DNA of 64,000 nt from a bacterium (GCA_020440605.1 JAGRNT010000001.1:239711-303710), one strand, 5' to 3'; counted from the first letter of the stretch, positions 44,700 through 53,705 are shown. Made by a program: numbers and translations. Notes: generated from the sequence alone by a model not told the origin.

Positions 44700-45722
44700 T
44701 CAGTCATCCAGGCTGATGCGCTCGCCCTCCGCCGTGATCACGAGCCCCGGGGCGATCAGCGCATCACGCAGCGTCAGACCCGTGGCCCGGCTGCCGGGCA
44801 TGACCTGTACATTCGTGAGCCGGCAGCCGCGCAGCTCAGCACCGGCCCCGACGGAGACATATTCCTCCAGCCGGCTGTCGATGATCCGGCAGTCGCGCTC
44901 CACGCGCACCGGGCCGATCAGGCGGCTGCCACGCAGTTCCGTGCCGGGGCGTACGTCGACATCGAATACGGTATGGCTCTGCTGCTGCGTGATCCCTTCC
45001 GCGAGTTCGAAGTGTTGCCAGCAGTCCATTGCGAAGTGGTGGGCACGGATCAGGTCGGCGAAGGTGCCGGTGTCATACCAGGGGCCGAGCAGTGGCACGG
45101 CCTGCACATTGCTAGCGCGGCGCACGAGCTCCATCATCGCGTCGGTGATTTCATACTCGCCGCGCGCACTGGGAGCGATGCTGTCAATCGCCGCGAAGAT
45201 GGATGGCCGGAAGATGTCAATCCCGATCACGGCATGATTGCTGCGCGGATTCCGGGGCTTCTCCTCGAGGTCAATCACGCGCTGCCCGTCCAGCACCGCC
45301 ACGCCGAAGGCGCGCGGGTCCTCGACCTCGAGCGTGTGCAGCACGCAGTCGGGGCGCTGCTCGCGCCAGACCTGCAGGCCGTGCTCCAGCGGCTGGAGGA
45401 AGACATTGTCAGCGAAGAGCAGCACGAAGTCGGACTGCCCGCAGAACGGCCGGGCGCAGCCCACGGCATGCGCGAGGCCGAGCGGCTCAGGCTGGATGAT
45501 GTATTCGAGCTGTGCCGGAATGTGCGCCAGTGCGGCCTCCAGCTCGGGGCGGTTGTCGGGGTTGGCAACGATCCCGATCTCCGTGATCCCGGCTGTGAGC
45601 AGCTGCTGCAGCGGGTAGTCGATCAGCGGGCGGTTGGCCAGGGGCAGCAGCGGCTTGGAGACCGTGTCCGTGAGCGGGGCGAGGCGGCTGCCGCGGCCGG
45701 CGGCGAGGATCAGGCCCTTCAT
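44700..45722 (-). CDS. Sugar-phosphate nucleotidyltransferase with left-handed beta-helix tail
   Basis: A 340-residue enzyme of the RmlA/GlmU-type family. The nucleotide motif is LAAGRGSRLAPLTD with KPLLPLANRPLIDY next, then the FADNVF metal motif, EEKPRNP and GIDIFRP. The C-terminal 100 residues show hexapeptide-type repeats (SRLIGPVRVERDCRIIDSRL). It overlaps the stop codon of galactokinase by one base (TGATG), so it is translated with it. That context suggests it activates a sugar 1-phosphate, possibly galactose 1-phosphate, to an NDP-sugar; this is inference. Confidence 0.85.
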   Translation of the reverse strand: MKGLILAAGRGSRLAPLTDTVSKPLLPLANRPLIDYPLQQLLTAGITEIGIVANPDNRPELEAALAHIPAQLEYIIQPEPLGLAHAVGCARPFCGQSDFVLLFADNVFLQPLEHGLQVWREQRPDCVLHTLEVEDPRAFGVAVLDGQRVIDLEEKPRNPRSNHAVIGIDIFRPSIFAAIDSIAPSARGEYEITDAMMELVRRASNVQAVPLLGPWYDTGTFADLIRAHHFAMDCWQHFELAEGITQQQSHTVFDVDVRPGTELRGSRLIGPVRVERDCRIIDSRLEEYVSVGAGAELRGCRLTNVQVMPGSRATGLTLRDALIAPGLVITAEGERISLDD

Positions 45723-46906
45723 CAGAGCCACTCCGCCAGGCTGCGCCGTCCGTTGCCGGCACCGCTCAGCCAGGCCCCGGGTCCAGGAGCGACGCTCAGC
45801 CAGCCAGCCTGCAGCGTGCACGCAGCAGCGTAATCCCGCAGCAGATCGTCAAGGGCTGCATTGTCAACGGGAGCAGTGAACAGGGCCAGCAGGCTGCCGC
45901 CGAAGCCGCCGCCCATCAGCCGGGCTCCGAGGCAGCCGGGCAGGCCGTCCAGCAGCTCCACGAGAATGTCAATCTGGGTGGTGCTGACCGCAGCGTCGTC
46001 ACGCAGGCTGGCATGGCTCTCCCGCAGCAAGCGGCCCATGGCCGGCTGGTCGGCGGCCTGCAGGGCGGCCACGAAGTCATGCACGCGCCGCTGCTCACTG
46101 AGCAGGTGGCGGATCCGCCGCCGGGCCGGGTCGGGCATCGTCTCCGCGATTGCCAGCAGCTCCTCCGGGGGCCGCTCGCGGAAGCAGTCGAAGCCGCCGC
46201 TCAGGCGTCTGGCCTCATTCAGTGCGCCGACCATTTCCGCATGGCGGCGGTTGTATTCCGAGGCGGCGAGCTGGCGGGGCTGGCCGCTGTCAACGACCAC
46301 GATCTCCAGCCCGGCGAGGCCACTGAGCGGCACCTCCGTGTGGCTCTCCTTCCAGGTGTCAATCAGCAGCGCACTGTCCTCGAGGCCGAACATCGAGGCG
46401 TACTGGTCCATCAGCCCGCAGCTCGTGCCGAGCGCGAGATGCTCGGCGCGCTGGGCAGCACGGCAGACGGCCCGGGCACTGGGCAGCACCGCATCGGGCT
46501 TGAGCGCCAGCAGCGCACCCTGCACGGCGATCCCGGTCGCCGCCGAGCTGGAGAGCCCCTGCCCGACCGGCAGATCCGAGAGAATGGCAATCTGTGCGGA
46601 TGCGGTCTCGGTCAGACGGGCCAGCTCCAGTACGTAGGCCGCAGGACCATCCGCAGCCGTCGCCCTGTCGAGCTTGTGGACCTGCGGCTCACCGAGTACG
46701 TCGGTGACGAGGCTCAGCCCGCCTGCGGGCAGGCTGCGCACGGCGACGCTGACCCCGGGGGAGATTGACAGCGGCAGCACCGCGCCGCCCGCGTAGTCAA
46801 TATGCTCACCGATCAGGTTGATGCGGCCCGGCGCGCAGCAGCTGAGCTCCGGCTCCTCGCCGAAGTGCCGCATGAAGAATTCACTGAGCTGCCGCCAGCC
46901 GATCAT
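45722..46906 (-). CDS. galK: Galactokinase (GHMP kinase)
   Basis: A 394-residue GHMP kinase with all galactokinase motifs: APGRINLIGEHIDYAGG at the N terminus, GQGLSSSAATGIAV (ATP loop), GLMDQYASMFG, and GARLMGGGFGGS near the C terminus. It phosphorylates galactose at C1. The ATG overlaps the TGA of the large upstream gene (ATGA), and its own TGA overlaps the nucleotidyltransferase ATG, so the three genes form one coupled unit that probably releases, phosphorylates and activates a sugar. Confidence 0.92.
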   Translation of the reverse strand: MIGWRQLSEFFMRHFGEEPELSCCAPGRINLIGEHIDYAGGAVLPLSISPGVSVAVRSLPAGGLSLVTDVLGEPQVHKLDRATAADGPAAYVLELARLTETASAQIAILSDLPVGQGLSSSAATGIAVQGALLALKPDAVLPSARAVCRAAQRAEHLALGTSCGLMDQYASMFGLEDSALLIDTWKESHTEVPLSGLAGLEIVVVDSGQPRQLAASEYNRRHAEMVGALNEARRLSGGFDCFRERPPEELLAIAETMPDPARRRIRHLLSEQRRVHDFVAALQAADQPAMGRLLRESHASLRDDAAVSTTQIDILVELLDGLPGCLGARLMGGGFGGSLLALFTAPVDNAALDDLLRDYAAACTLQAGWLSVAPGPGAWLSGAGNGRRSLAEWL

Positions 46907-49900
46907 GGCTGCTCCCGCCCTGCATCCGCAGGCGGCTCGAAATACAGCAGGCCGGTATCCCAGAAGCGCCAGTCGATGCCGTTGTCACCGCCCCAGTCAT
47001 TGAAGTACATCATCTCCGAAAGAACCTTGTCGTAGTCGGAATAGAAGATCGTGAATCCGCAGAAGCTGCCGGGCCTGGCATCCAGGAATGGCAACTCGGA
47101 GAGCGGGATGGTCCAGAACACTCGATTCTTTTCGAAGCTGGCACCTGTTGAGTCAACAAGCACGTTGTAGTTCTCTACCGTGCTGTCTGCAACAGGTCCA
47201 TAGTATCCCGACTCATTTCCGCTGGGCTTCTGTCCTCCGAGTCGCATGACTCTGGGTCCATCCGCAGCAAATGGGCAGGCAAAGACCCAGTAGTCATCCT
47301 TCTGCCAGGCCGTGTGACCAACCGCACCTTCAGGGTAGTCAGTATCGTCGCTGTCAACGAGGGCATCAAAGCAGAGATTGATCCTGTCAGAATCCCAGAT
47401 GCCATTGCCTGGAGTCCAGTCATCCTTCAGTTCTGCCGAGATGTGCAGGTACTCGTCGTCATATGCAAATGTGAGCAGCAGCATTGCATCGGAATCTCCA
47501 TCGACTCTGCCAGAAAACACATTGGATGTTTCTCGGGAAAGTGTGAGTTCTGCTGGTCTCGCTTTGAAAGAGCCATCCTCAAGATAGGGCCTCGGCGATT
47601 CACCCTCCCTGTAGGCCCTCACCACATAGTCCGGCAGGGCGGTGGTGTCGATCCCCTGCAGTCTGTCGCACAGGCGCTGTGTGCCGGGGAATGCGTGGGT
47701 GAAGCTGACTGTGTTGCCAGCTTCATCGGTATAGGTCACGAGCAGTTCAAAGGTTTCATTGCGCAGACGGGCATACTGCTCCGCCGGCATTGCCAGCACG
47801 GCATCTCCCTGATTGACAATCCGGCCCCCGGCACTGTAGCTGTAGTCCGCCAGCAGCCCATCCTCCTGCAGACGCTGTTCAATCAGGCTCGGCTGGTGTG
47901 CCGTGCGCAGTTGCCAGTCGTAGCTGCCATCCGCGCCGCTGATGGACACAGTCAGCCCGTTGGCGGCAGCATCCCAGTCCAGCCCCGCATGCCAGCTCGG
48001 GCGCATATGCAGCTGCACGCTGCGCTGGGGCAGGCAGAACTGCATGTCCAGGCGCTGGCGCGGCAGGGTGCCCATATCGAGGCGCAGCTGCAGCAGCAGT
48101 TCGCCGTCAGCAAGCAGGTCCCGGGGGATGCGCAGCAGATACTCGCCATCCGGCAGGGGCTTGCTGTCAAGGTACTGCCCGGCGAAGGAGGCTGCCAAGG
48201 CCAGGCCGATGCCCGGCGGTATGTCGCCATGTACCTCACTGCCAACAACGATCTCCAGATCCTGGCCGAGCAGGCAGTCGATTTCGTCATCCGCCAGAAT
48301 GGCGGCCACGCAGCGCTGCTCGGGGAAGCGCAGCCCGGGCGGCAGCAGCGCCGCAGCCCCGCTCTGTTTCACGCGCTCGCCGAAGAATGGCAGCAGGCGG
48401 GCATAGCTCTCGCGCGGCGTGCGCCTGATCATCCATTCGTAATAGACAAGCTGCGCCTCCCAGGGGAAGCCGGCCTCCTTGCGGATCTCCTGTTGCGCCA
48501 ACTCGCGGATCTGCTCGTCTGTGAAGCCTGCGTCCTCAAAGCAGCCCGGCTGCTCGGCGAGGATCAGCTCGATGTTGGCAGCCATGTCGTCGGCATCGAG
48601 GAAGTCAGCGGGCATCCCGGCGGTGCGGAACAGGCCGTCAATGTTGTGCAGCAGTTCATGGATCGCCACGCGGCTGACATTGTCAGGATGGCTCGTGAGC
48701 ACCGCGCTGCCATAGTAGCCAGTGCGTCCGCTCTGTCCCATGAATGCCATGTCCGGCGCCGGCCCCTGGGCCGCCCCGCCGTAGGCCTGCAGCGCAGCTT
48801 CGCCTTTCAACAGCAGCTGCGGGCGCTCACGGTCCCAGCCCCAGAAGCAGGCCACGAGGTCGTAGTGGTCATCGGGCACACCGTAGGCGCGCAGGTCAGC
48901 CTCCACATCCGTGCTGCCCAGCCAGAACACGTTGCCATGCTCGCGTCCGCACTGCGCGGGCGAAAGCGTATGCGGCAGCTCAAGGAAGTCCAGCTCGAAC
49001 TGCAGCCGGTCGCCGGCCACAGCGTGGTACCAGTCCATCCATCTGCCGATCTCGGCGCGGAAGCTGGCAATCTCCTCCTCGCTCATGCGGTGCGCAAAGG
49101 TGTTCGGGTAAAGTGCCACCAGCAGTTTCAGGCCGACGGCCTCATCATCCGCCAGGCCGAGCTCCAGCGTGTCCCCGGTGACAACGGTGCCACCGGCAGC
49201 CACGTACTCATCGAGGACCTCGTCAATCTGCTGCCAGAAGCGCTCATCCTTCATGGTGCGCCGGTCGAGGCCAGTCCGTACGTCACGGTCGATGAACAGG
49301 AAGGGGATGTGGTAGTCAACGTCGCCTTCCTCGAACATCAGCGCGTGGTGGAGCTGATCAGGCGAGAAGGGAAGTGCAATGTCCCAGATCGTGACCTGGC
49401 CGGGCTGGACGTAGGCCATGCGTCGGTCCAGCGGGTAGAGCTCGCGGAAATGGTTGTCACGGGTCAGGGCGAGGATCTGCGTGCTGCGGGGAGCAGTGGC
49501 AACGGGAGGCTCGTAAGTGACAACGTCATCATCAGGATCATCCCACATGATTATGATATCCTTCCACATGTCCTTGTACAGTCTTTCACCGTGAACTTCA
49601 TATGCATTGACAATTGCCTGATAGTTTACTCCGCTTTCCCAGGGGCGGATTCTGTTGGTCCTGCCATAGATGTCAACAGGCACACCGTCAGGGCTTAGCA
49701 CCTCACACCAGGCCCCCTCAGGCGTGGCCGTCTGCATCATTCCACGAAGTCTGAGCTCAACTTCGAACGGCAGACCGCTCATAGTGGTCGCCGACAGCAG
49801 ATATCCCGCACTATGCCCCGTCACATATCCACTCCACGGCGTTGTGCCTGCAGAGTGGGGCCATACTTTCCCGACTGAAGAACCAAACTGCATCATATTG

Positions 49901-51684
49901 AAACGTCCAAGATTAGACCAGAGCAGTCCCTGATCCACACCGTAATCCAGCCCGAGCCAGTAGGGCCGCAGGCTGATGTTGGAGAAGGGCGGCAGCCAGG
50001 GCTGCCCATTGAGCGGCGAGATTGCCACCGCGAGCTGCCCGTCCACCGTGTAGCGGTTGTCAATCACCACATCCAGTTCGCGCACAATCCGGTTCGCCTC
50101 ATACACGCCGCCGGTCAGGCCCATTTCCTGTGCCATTTCCACCACTGCGGCGGCGGCCGCGCGGTGCAGGATGGTGTTGTCAAAGCTGTAGAAGTCCGTG
50201 GGGATGTAGCCATTGGGCCAGCCGATCTGCCCGCTTTCCACGCGGTCATAGGTGGAATACAGCGCGCCCTGGGTGTAGGTTTCGTCGCCATGGAAGGTCA
50301 CGCCGTAGAGCGTGGAGTATTCCATCGCCGTCAGGTTGTGGGTGACGAAGCCCCAGCTTTCCTGCATGAACTGCGTTGCTTCCTCCAGCAGTCCATCCTG
50401 CATCATCGCGCGCCAGAGCAGGTAGTGCTGGAGCACGATCAGGCTCGGGACCTCGGCATGCTCCACGCCGAAAGAGCTCCAATCGAAACCCGTGGCCCCA
50501 ATGCCGGACAGGTCGCCAGCCGTGCCCGGCTCACCGGGCTGCCAGCCATCGAGACCGGAGAGGTCGAGGTCCAGCGGCACGAGCATCGGGCAGGAGCCGT
50601 AGGACACGCAGGCCGCGCGGTGGTAGCGCAGCAGGCGCATCACGTTGCCATAGCGCTTGTTGACAATGTCTGTTAGGATGATGCCGTTGTTGTCACGCAC
50701 CCAGCAGCCGTGGTAGCTGACCATCGGCGATGAGCTGCCGCTGTAGTGGTCGCGCTGGGTCTCGATGATCACGGGGAGCTGGGCCAGCAGGTCATCAAGT
50801 TCGGGATCGCCAGTGTCAGGCTGGTAGTCCGCTGCACTGAACGAATGCCACCAGTCAAGAGTGCGTGTTGCCAGATCAGCCAGTCCTGCGCTGTCCAGCT
50901 CCACCGCGGTTCTCGGTTCACCCGCCTTGCTGACGATGCAGGCAACTGTGCAATGCCAGCTGCCGTCATCCTGCATTTCACCGGCGATGCTCTGCGGCAG
51001 GCCATCCACTTCCCTGAAGCCCTGGCACTGGATTGTCAGCCGGTTCCCGCCCTGGTGGTACACCAGGCCGTCGCTTTCCTGCTCCGCTGCTTCACTGGCA
51101 ACATGCAGGAAGTAGTTCCAGTCGGGGTCGGCCCGGCCCTCAACCGGCACGAAGCGGTACTCACGGACCAGCACAGGCATGTCCGGCACGGCATACTGCA
51201 GGATTGTCAGCTCGCCGAAGTCGGCAGTCTGCCTGACCCTGACAATCGCCGCACCACGCACCTGTTCGATGCACTGCGTCTTCCATTTGTCGCCAAGGTG
51301 GAACACCGGATTGAAGCTGCCCTTCGGGGCGGTGGCCTTGAAGGACAGGGCGATGTCCGGCCAGTTGCCCTCCTGCCAGACCTGCCAGTCGCCGTTGTCA
51401 CCTCGGGTCTGGTAGCCGGGGCCGGTCAGCCCGCGCAGAAGCGAGAAGTCCCCGTCCACCCCGAGGTGGCAGAAGACGTAGCCGTTGCCAAGCGGGAAGC
51501 AGCCGTAGTCGGGGTAACCTCCCTGCCCCGGCTCAAATGGATAGGCCACATCGCGCATGCCCCAGGATGAGAAATCGGCATCACTGACGAGCTCGAACAT
51601 CGAGGCCTGCGCCGTTGCCATCAGGCCGATGAGGAAGGCTGATGCAAGGGCTGCGATGCTGAGAATCCGTTTGGTCATTCCCAT
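46903..51684 (-). CDS. Secreted multidomain glycan-degrading candidate: toroid glycosidase-like, HELLH metallopeptidase-like, CBM9-like
   Basis: A 1593-residue exported protein (signal SIAALASAFLIGLMATAQA). Residues about 30-700 look like a beta-sandwich plus (alpha/alpha) toroid glycosidase (YHGCWVRDNNGIIL near residue 325; GYIPTDFYSFDN; VGKVWPHSAGTTPW). Around residue 1009 is HELLHNIDGLF, a zincin HExxH motif. The last 200 residues (FAYDDEYLHISAELKDDW; FWTIPLSELPFLDARPG) match the CBM9/DOMON-type carbohydrate-binding pattern. The transcript is probably leaderless. It is coupled to galK by a 4-nt overlap. Two patches (about 47100-47570 and 49510-49930) are AT-richer than the rest. I know of no named family with this domain order. 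Confidence 0.75.
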   Translation of the reverse strand: MGMTKRILSIAALASAFLIGLMATAQASMFELVSDADFSSWGMRDVAYPFEPGQGGYPDYGCFPLGNGYVFCHLGVDGDFSLLRGLTGPGYQTRGDNGDWQVWQEGNWPDIALSFKATAPKGSFNPVFHLGDKWKTQCIEQVRGAAIVRVRQTADFGELTILQYAVPDMPVLVREYRFVPVEGRADPDWNYFLHVASEAAEQESDGLVYHQGGNRLTIQCQGFREVDGLPQSIAGEMQDDGSWHCTVACIVSKAGEPRTAVELDSAGLADLATRTLDWWHSFSAADYQPDTGDPELDDLLAQLPVIIETQRDHYSGSSSPMVSYHGCWVRDNNGIILTDIVNKRYGNVMRLLRYHRAACVSYGSCPMLVPLDLDLSGLDGWQPGEPGTAGDLSGIGATGFDWSSFGVEHAEVPSLIVLQHYLLWRAMMQDGLLEEATQFMQESWGFVTHNLTAMEYSTLYGVTFHGDETYTQGALYSTYDRVESGQIGWPNGYIPTDFYSFDNTILHRAAAAAVVEMAQEMGLTGGVYEANRIVRELDVVIDNRYTVDGQLAVAISPLNGQPWLPPFSNISLRPYWLGLDYGVDQGLLWSNLGRFNMMQFGSSVGKVWPHSAGTTPWSGYVTGHSAGYLLSATTMSGLPFEVELRLRGMMQTATPEGAWCEVLSPDGVPVDIYGRTNRIRPWESGVNYQAIVNAYEVHGERLYKDMWKDIIIMWDDPDDDVVTYEPPVATAPRSTQILALTRDNHFRELYPLDRRMAYVQPGQVTIWDIALPFSPDQLHHALMFEEGDVDYHIPFLFIDRDVRTGLDRRTMKDERFWQQIDEVLDEYVAAGGTVVTGDTLELGLADDEAVGLKLLVALYPNTFAHRMSEEEIASFRAEIGRWMDWYHAVAGDRLQFELDFLELPHTLSPAQCGREHGNVFWLGSTDVEADLRAYGVPDDHYDLVACFWGWDRERPQLLLKGEAALQAYGGAAQGPAPDMAFMGQSGRTGYYGSAVLTSHPDNVSRVAIHELLHNIDGLFRTAGMPADFLDADDMAANIELILAEQPGCFEDAGFTDEQIRELAQQEIRKEAGFPWEAQLVYYEWMIRRTPRESYARLLPFFGERVKQSGAAALLPPGLRFPEQRCVAAILADDEIDCLLGQDLEIVVGSEVHGDIPPGIGLALAASFAGQYLDSKPLPDGEYLLRIPRDLLADGELLLQLRLDMGTLPRQRLDMQFCLPQRSVQLHMRPSWHAGLDWDAAANGLTVSISGADGSYDWQLRTAHQPSLIEQRLQEDGLLADYSYSAGGRIVNQGDAVLAMPAEQYARLRNETFELLVTYTDEAGNTVSFTHAFPGTQRLCDRLQGIDTTALPDYVVRAYREGESPRPYLEDGSFKARPAELTLSRETSNVFSGRVDGDSDAMLLLTFAYDDEYLHISAELKDDWTPGNGIWDSDRINLCFDALVDSDDTDYPEGAVGHTAWQKDDYWVFACPFAADGPRVMRLGGQKPSGNESGYYGPVADSTVENYNVLVDSTGASFEKNRVFWTIPLSELPFLDARPGSFCGFTIFYSDYDKVLSEMMYFNDWGGDNGIDWRFWDTGLLYFEPPADAGREQP

Positions 51685-51690
51685 GGATTA

Positions 51691-51696
51691 AGCATA
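51691..51696 (-). promoter_or_regulatory. -10 hexamer TATGCT, 6 nt before ATG (leaderless)
   Basis: On the minus strand TATGCT is followed by TAATCC and the ATG at 51684. The same hexamer and spacing occur at the gene 43607-44671. Confidence 0.55.
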
Positions 51697-51711
51697 AACG
51701 AGGGGAAGCAG

Positions 51712-52110
51712 GGAGGTCATTCCCATGGAATGACAGGAGGTCAGTGCCATGCACTGGCAATCCGGCAGGCCATGGGCCTGCAATCCTGCCAGACCATGGG
51801 TCTGGCCTCCGGCAGGTTATGCACTGGCAATCCAGCAGGTTATGCACTGGGAATCCGGTAGGCCATGGGCCTGCAATCCTGCCAGACCATGGGTCTGGCC
51901 TCCTGTAGGTTATGCACTGGGAATCCGGTATGTTATGCACTGGCGATCAGGCAGGCCATGGGCCTGCAATCCTGCCAGACCATGGGTCTGGCCTCCTGCC
52001 TCTTGCCAGACTGACATCTGGCCTCCATTGCCCGGTTTGCACCGGGCCTCCACGCCTGGCTTGCGCCAGACCTCCGCTCCTTCAGCGCGACCGGGCGAAA
52101 CTTGCTTTCG
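51712..52110. repeat. Palindromes with constant CCATGG centre and variable arms, partly in tandem
   Basis: Hairpins CAGGCCATGGGCCTG, CCAGACCATGGGTCTGG, TCATTCCCATGGAATGA and CAGTGCCATGCACTG share a CCATG centre but have different complementary arms. A larger unit (GGCCATGGGCCTGCAATCC plus AGACCATGGGTCTGGCCTCC) appears three times. The region ends with CCGG-type palindromes followed by CCTCC. No gene is present in 51685-52207. Confidence 0.85.
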
Positions 52111-52151
52111 CCCCAGCGTCAGACCGACGAGCCCTTGGGCGAGGCGGCAAC

Positions 52152-52180
52152 AAAAAAGGGCCACCCCGAAGGGCGGCCCT
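52152..52180 (-). terminator. Rho-independent terminator for citrate synthase
   Basis: On the minus strand AGGGCCGCCC and GGGTGGCCCT form a stem with one mismatch, followed by six T residues, 28 bp after the stop codon. Confidence 0.85.
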
Positions 52181-52207
52181 GTGGTGTCCGTTTTTATCCC
52201 ATCCCGC

Positions 52208-53497
52208 CTAGCTCGATGCGGAGGCCGCAGCCACCTGCTGCTTGACCCATTCTGTGCTGACCGACTTCGGTCGCGTGATCGGCGAACCGATCGCCCGGTT
52301 GAGGACGTACTGCGCCAGCATGCCCATCGCCCGGCTGACGCTGAAGACCACGGTGTAGTACTCGAATTCCTTCAGGCCGTAGTGGTAGAGCAGCGTGCCG
52401 CTCGAGGCATCCACGTTCGGCCAGGGGCTCTTGGCCTTGCCTTGCTCGGTGAGCACCTGCGGCACCACCTCGTAGAGCATGTTCACGAGCGCGAAGACCT
52501 CGTCATCCGGGAAGTGCTCACGGCCGAAGTTGATGAAGGCCACGAAGCGCGGATCCGGCACACGCAGCACGGCGTGGCCGTAACCCGGAATCACCTGGCC
52601 GCTGTTGAGACGGTCCCAGCAGGCCTTGGTCAGTTCTTCCTTGGTGGGAACGCCGCCGCCCAGCTTCTCCTTGAGGTCGAGCACGAAGCCCAGGCACTCC
52701 TGGTTGGCAAGGCCATGCAGCGGACCGGCCAGGGCGTTGAGGCCGGCGCTGACCGCGTAGAACGGATCGGAGAGCGCGCTGCCCACGGTGTGGCAGGTGA
52801 AGGCGCTGGCATTGCCGCCCTCGTGGTCGCTGTGCGACATCAGGTAGAGGCGCATCATCTTGTATGCGTCCTCGGTCTGGGGCATGCCCAGCATGTAGGC
52901 GTAGTTCGCCGCCCAGTCCAGCTCGGGATTGGGAGTCAGACGCTCGCCCTTGTTGAAACGCTTGCGGTAGATCGCGGCGGCGATGTTGGGCAGCTTGCCG
53001 AGGATCGAGAGTGAATCGTCCAGGGCGGCTTCCCAGTACTCCAGCTTGTGCATCTGGTGGTAGCGCGCGGCGAACTGCGACTCATGCTGCATCACGAGGA
53101 TCGCGGTGTTGAGCATGGTCATCGGGTGGCTGTCCGCGGGCATGCTGTCGAGCACGTCCCAGACATACTGCGGCACCTGATTGTGGGAGGCGAACTCGGC
53201 CCGCAGGCTCTTGCGCTCGGTCTCGCTCGGGATCTCGCCGGTGAGCAGCAGCCAGAAGATCTCCTCCGGCAGCAGGTGCGTGACCTCCAGCAGCGGGTGG
53301 CCCCGGAAGATCACGCCCGAATCGGGCTCGACGACCGAGGTGTCACAGATCATGCCCTTGATGCCGCGCATTCCGCCATAGGCCTGGGCCACGGTCACAT
53401 CGGAGATCTTCAGCTCGCCGTTTTCGGCGAGCAGCTGCTTGATCTCATCTCGCAGTGCCGGGATCTGTGCAGACAGTTTTTCCTTGATGATCGACAT
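52208..53497 (-). CDS. gltA: Citrate synthase, mitochondrial/eukaryote-like type
   Basis: A 429-residue enzyme that condenses oxaloacetate and acetyl-CoA. Active-site segments are HSDHEGGNASAFTCHTVGSA (first His), GPLHGLANQE and IPGYGHAVLRVPDPR (second His), and WPNVDASSG (catalytic Asp). These segments and the N-terminal RGIKGMICDTSVVEPDSGV are of the type found in mitochondria and some bacterial phyla, not the E. coli hexameric type. GGAGGA lies upstream of the ATG. TATAAT at 53570-53575 (minus strand) is a likely -10 box. It has its own terminator, so it is monocistronic. Confidence 0.93.
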   Translation of the reverse strand: MSIIKEKLSAQIPALRDEIKQLLAENGELKISDVTVAQAYGGMRGIKGMICDTSVVEPDSGVIFRGHPLLEVTHLLPEEIFWLLLTGEIPSETERKSLRAEFASHNQVPQYVWDVLDSMPADSHPMTMLNTAILVMQHESQFAARYHQMHKLEYWEAALDDSLSILGKLPNIAAAIYRKRFNKGERLTPNPELDWAANYAYMLGMPQTEDAYKMMRLYLMSHSDHEGGNASAFTCHTVGSALSDPFYAVSAGLNALAGPLHGLANQECLGFVLDLKEKLGGGVPTKEELTKACWDRLNSGQVIPGYGHAVLRVPDPRFVAFINFGREHFPDDEVFALVNMLYEVVPQVLTEQGKAKSPWPNVDASSGTLLYHYGLKEFEYYTVVFSVSRAMGMLAQYVLNRAIGSPITRPKSVSTEWVKQQVAAASASS

Positions 53498-53691
53498 GCA
53501 CGCTCCTCCTCAAGATGTGCGCGAGGGGTTTGGTGCCGCCCCTGTTTATCTCTGTGGTCAATCGCCGAGATTATAAATCATGGCGAGTCAGCCCGCGCTT
53601 GCGTGCGGCCTTAATTACGCAGTTTTGTCCACGATTTTCAGCCGCCTCAATCTGCCGTACCCGCCGCAGCAGACATTTAATCTTGCAATGT

Positions 53692-53697
53692 TATAAT
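53692..53697 (+). promoter_or_regulatory. -10 hexamer TATAAT, 8 nt before ATG
   Basis: TATAAT lies 8 nt before the ATG at 53706. The leader would be absent or 1-2 nt long. Confidence 0.5.
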
Positions 53698-53705
53698 GCC
53701 TGAGC

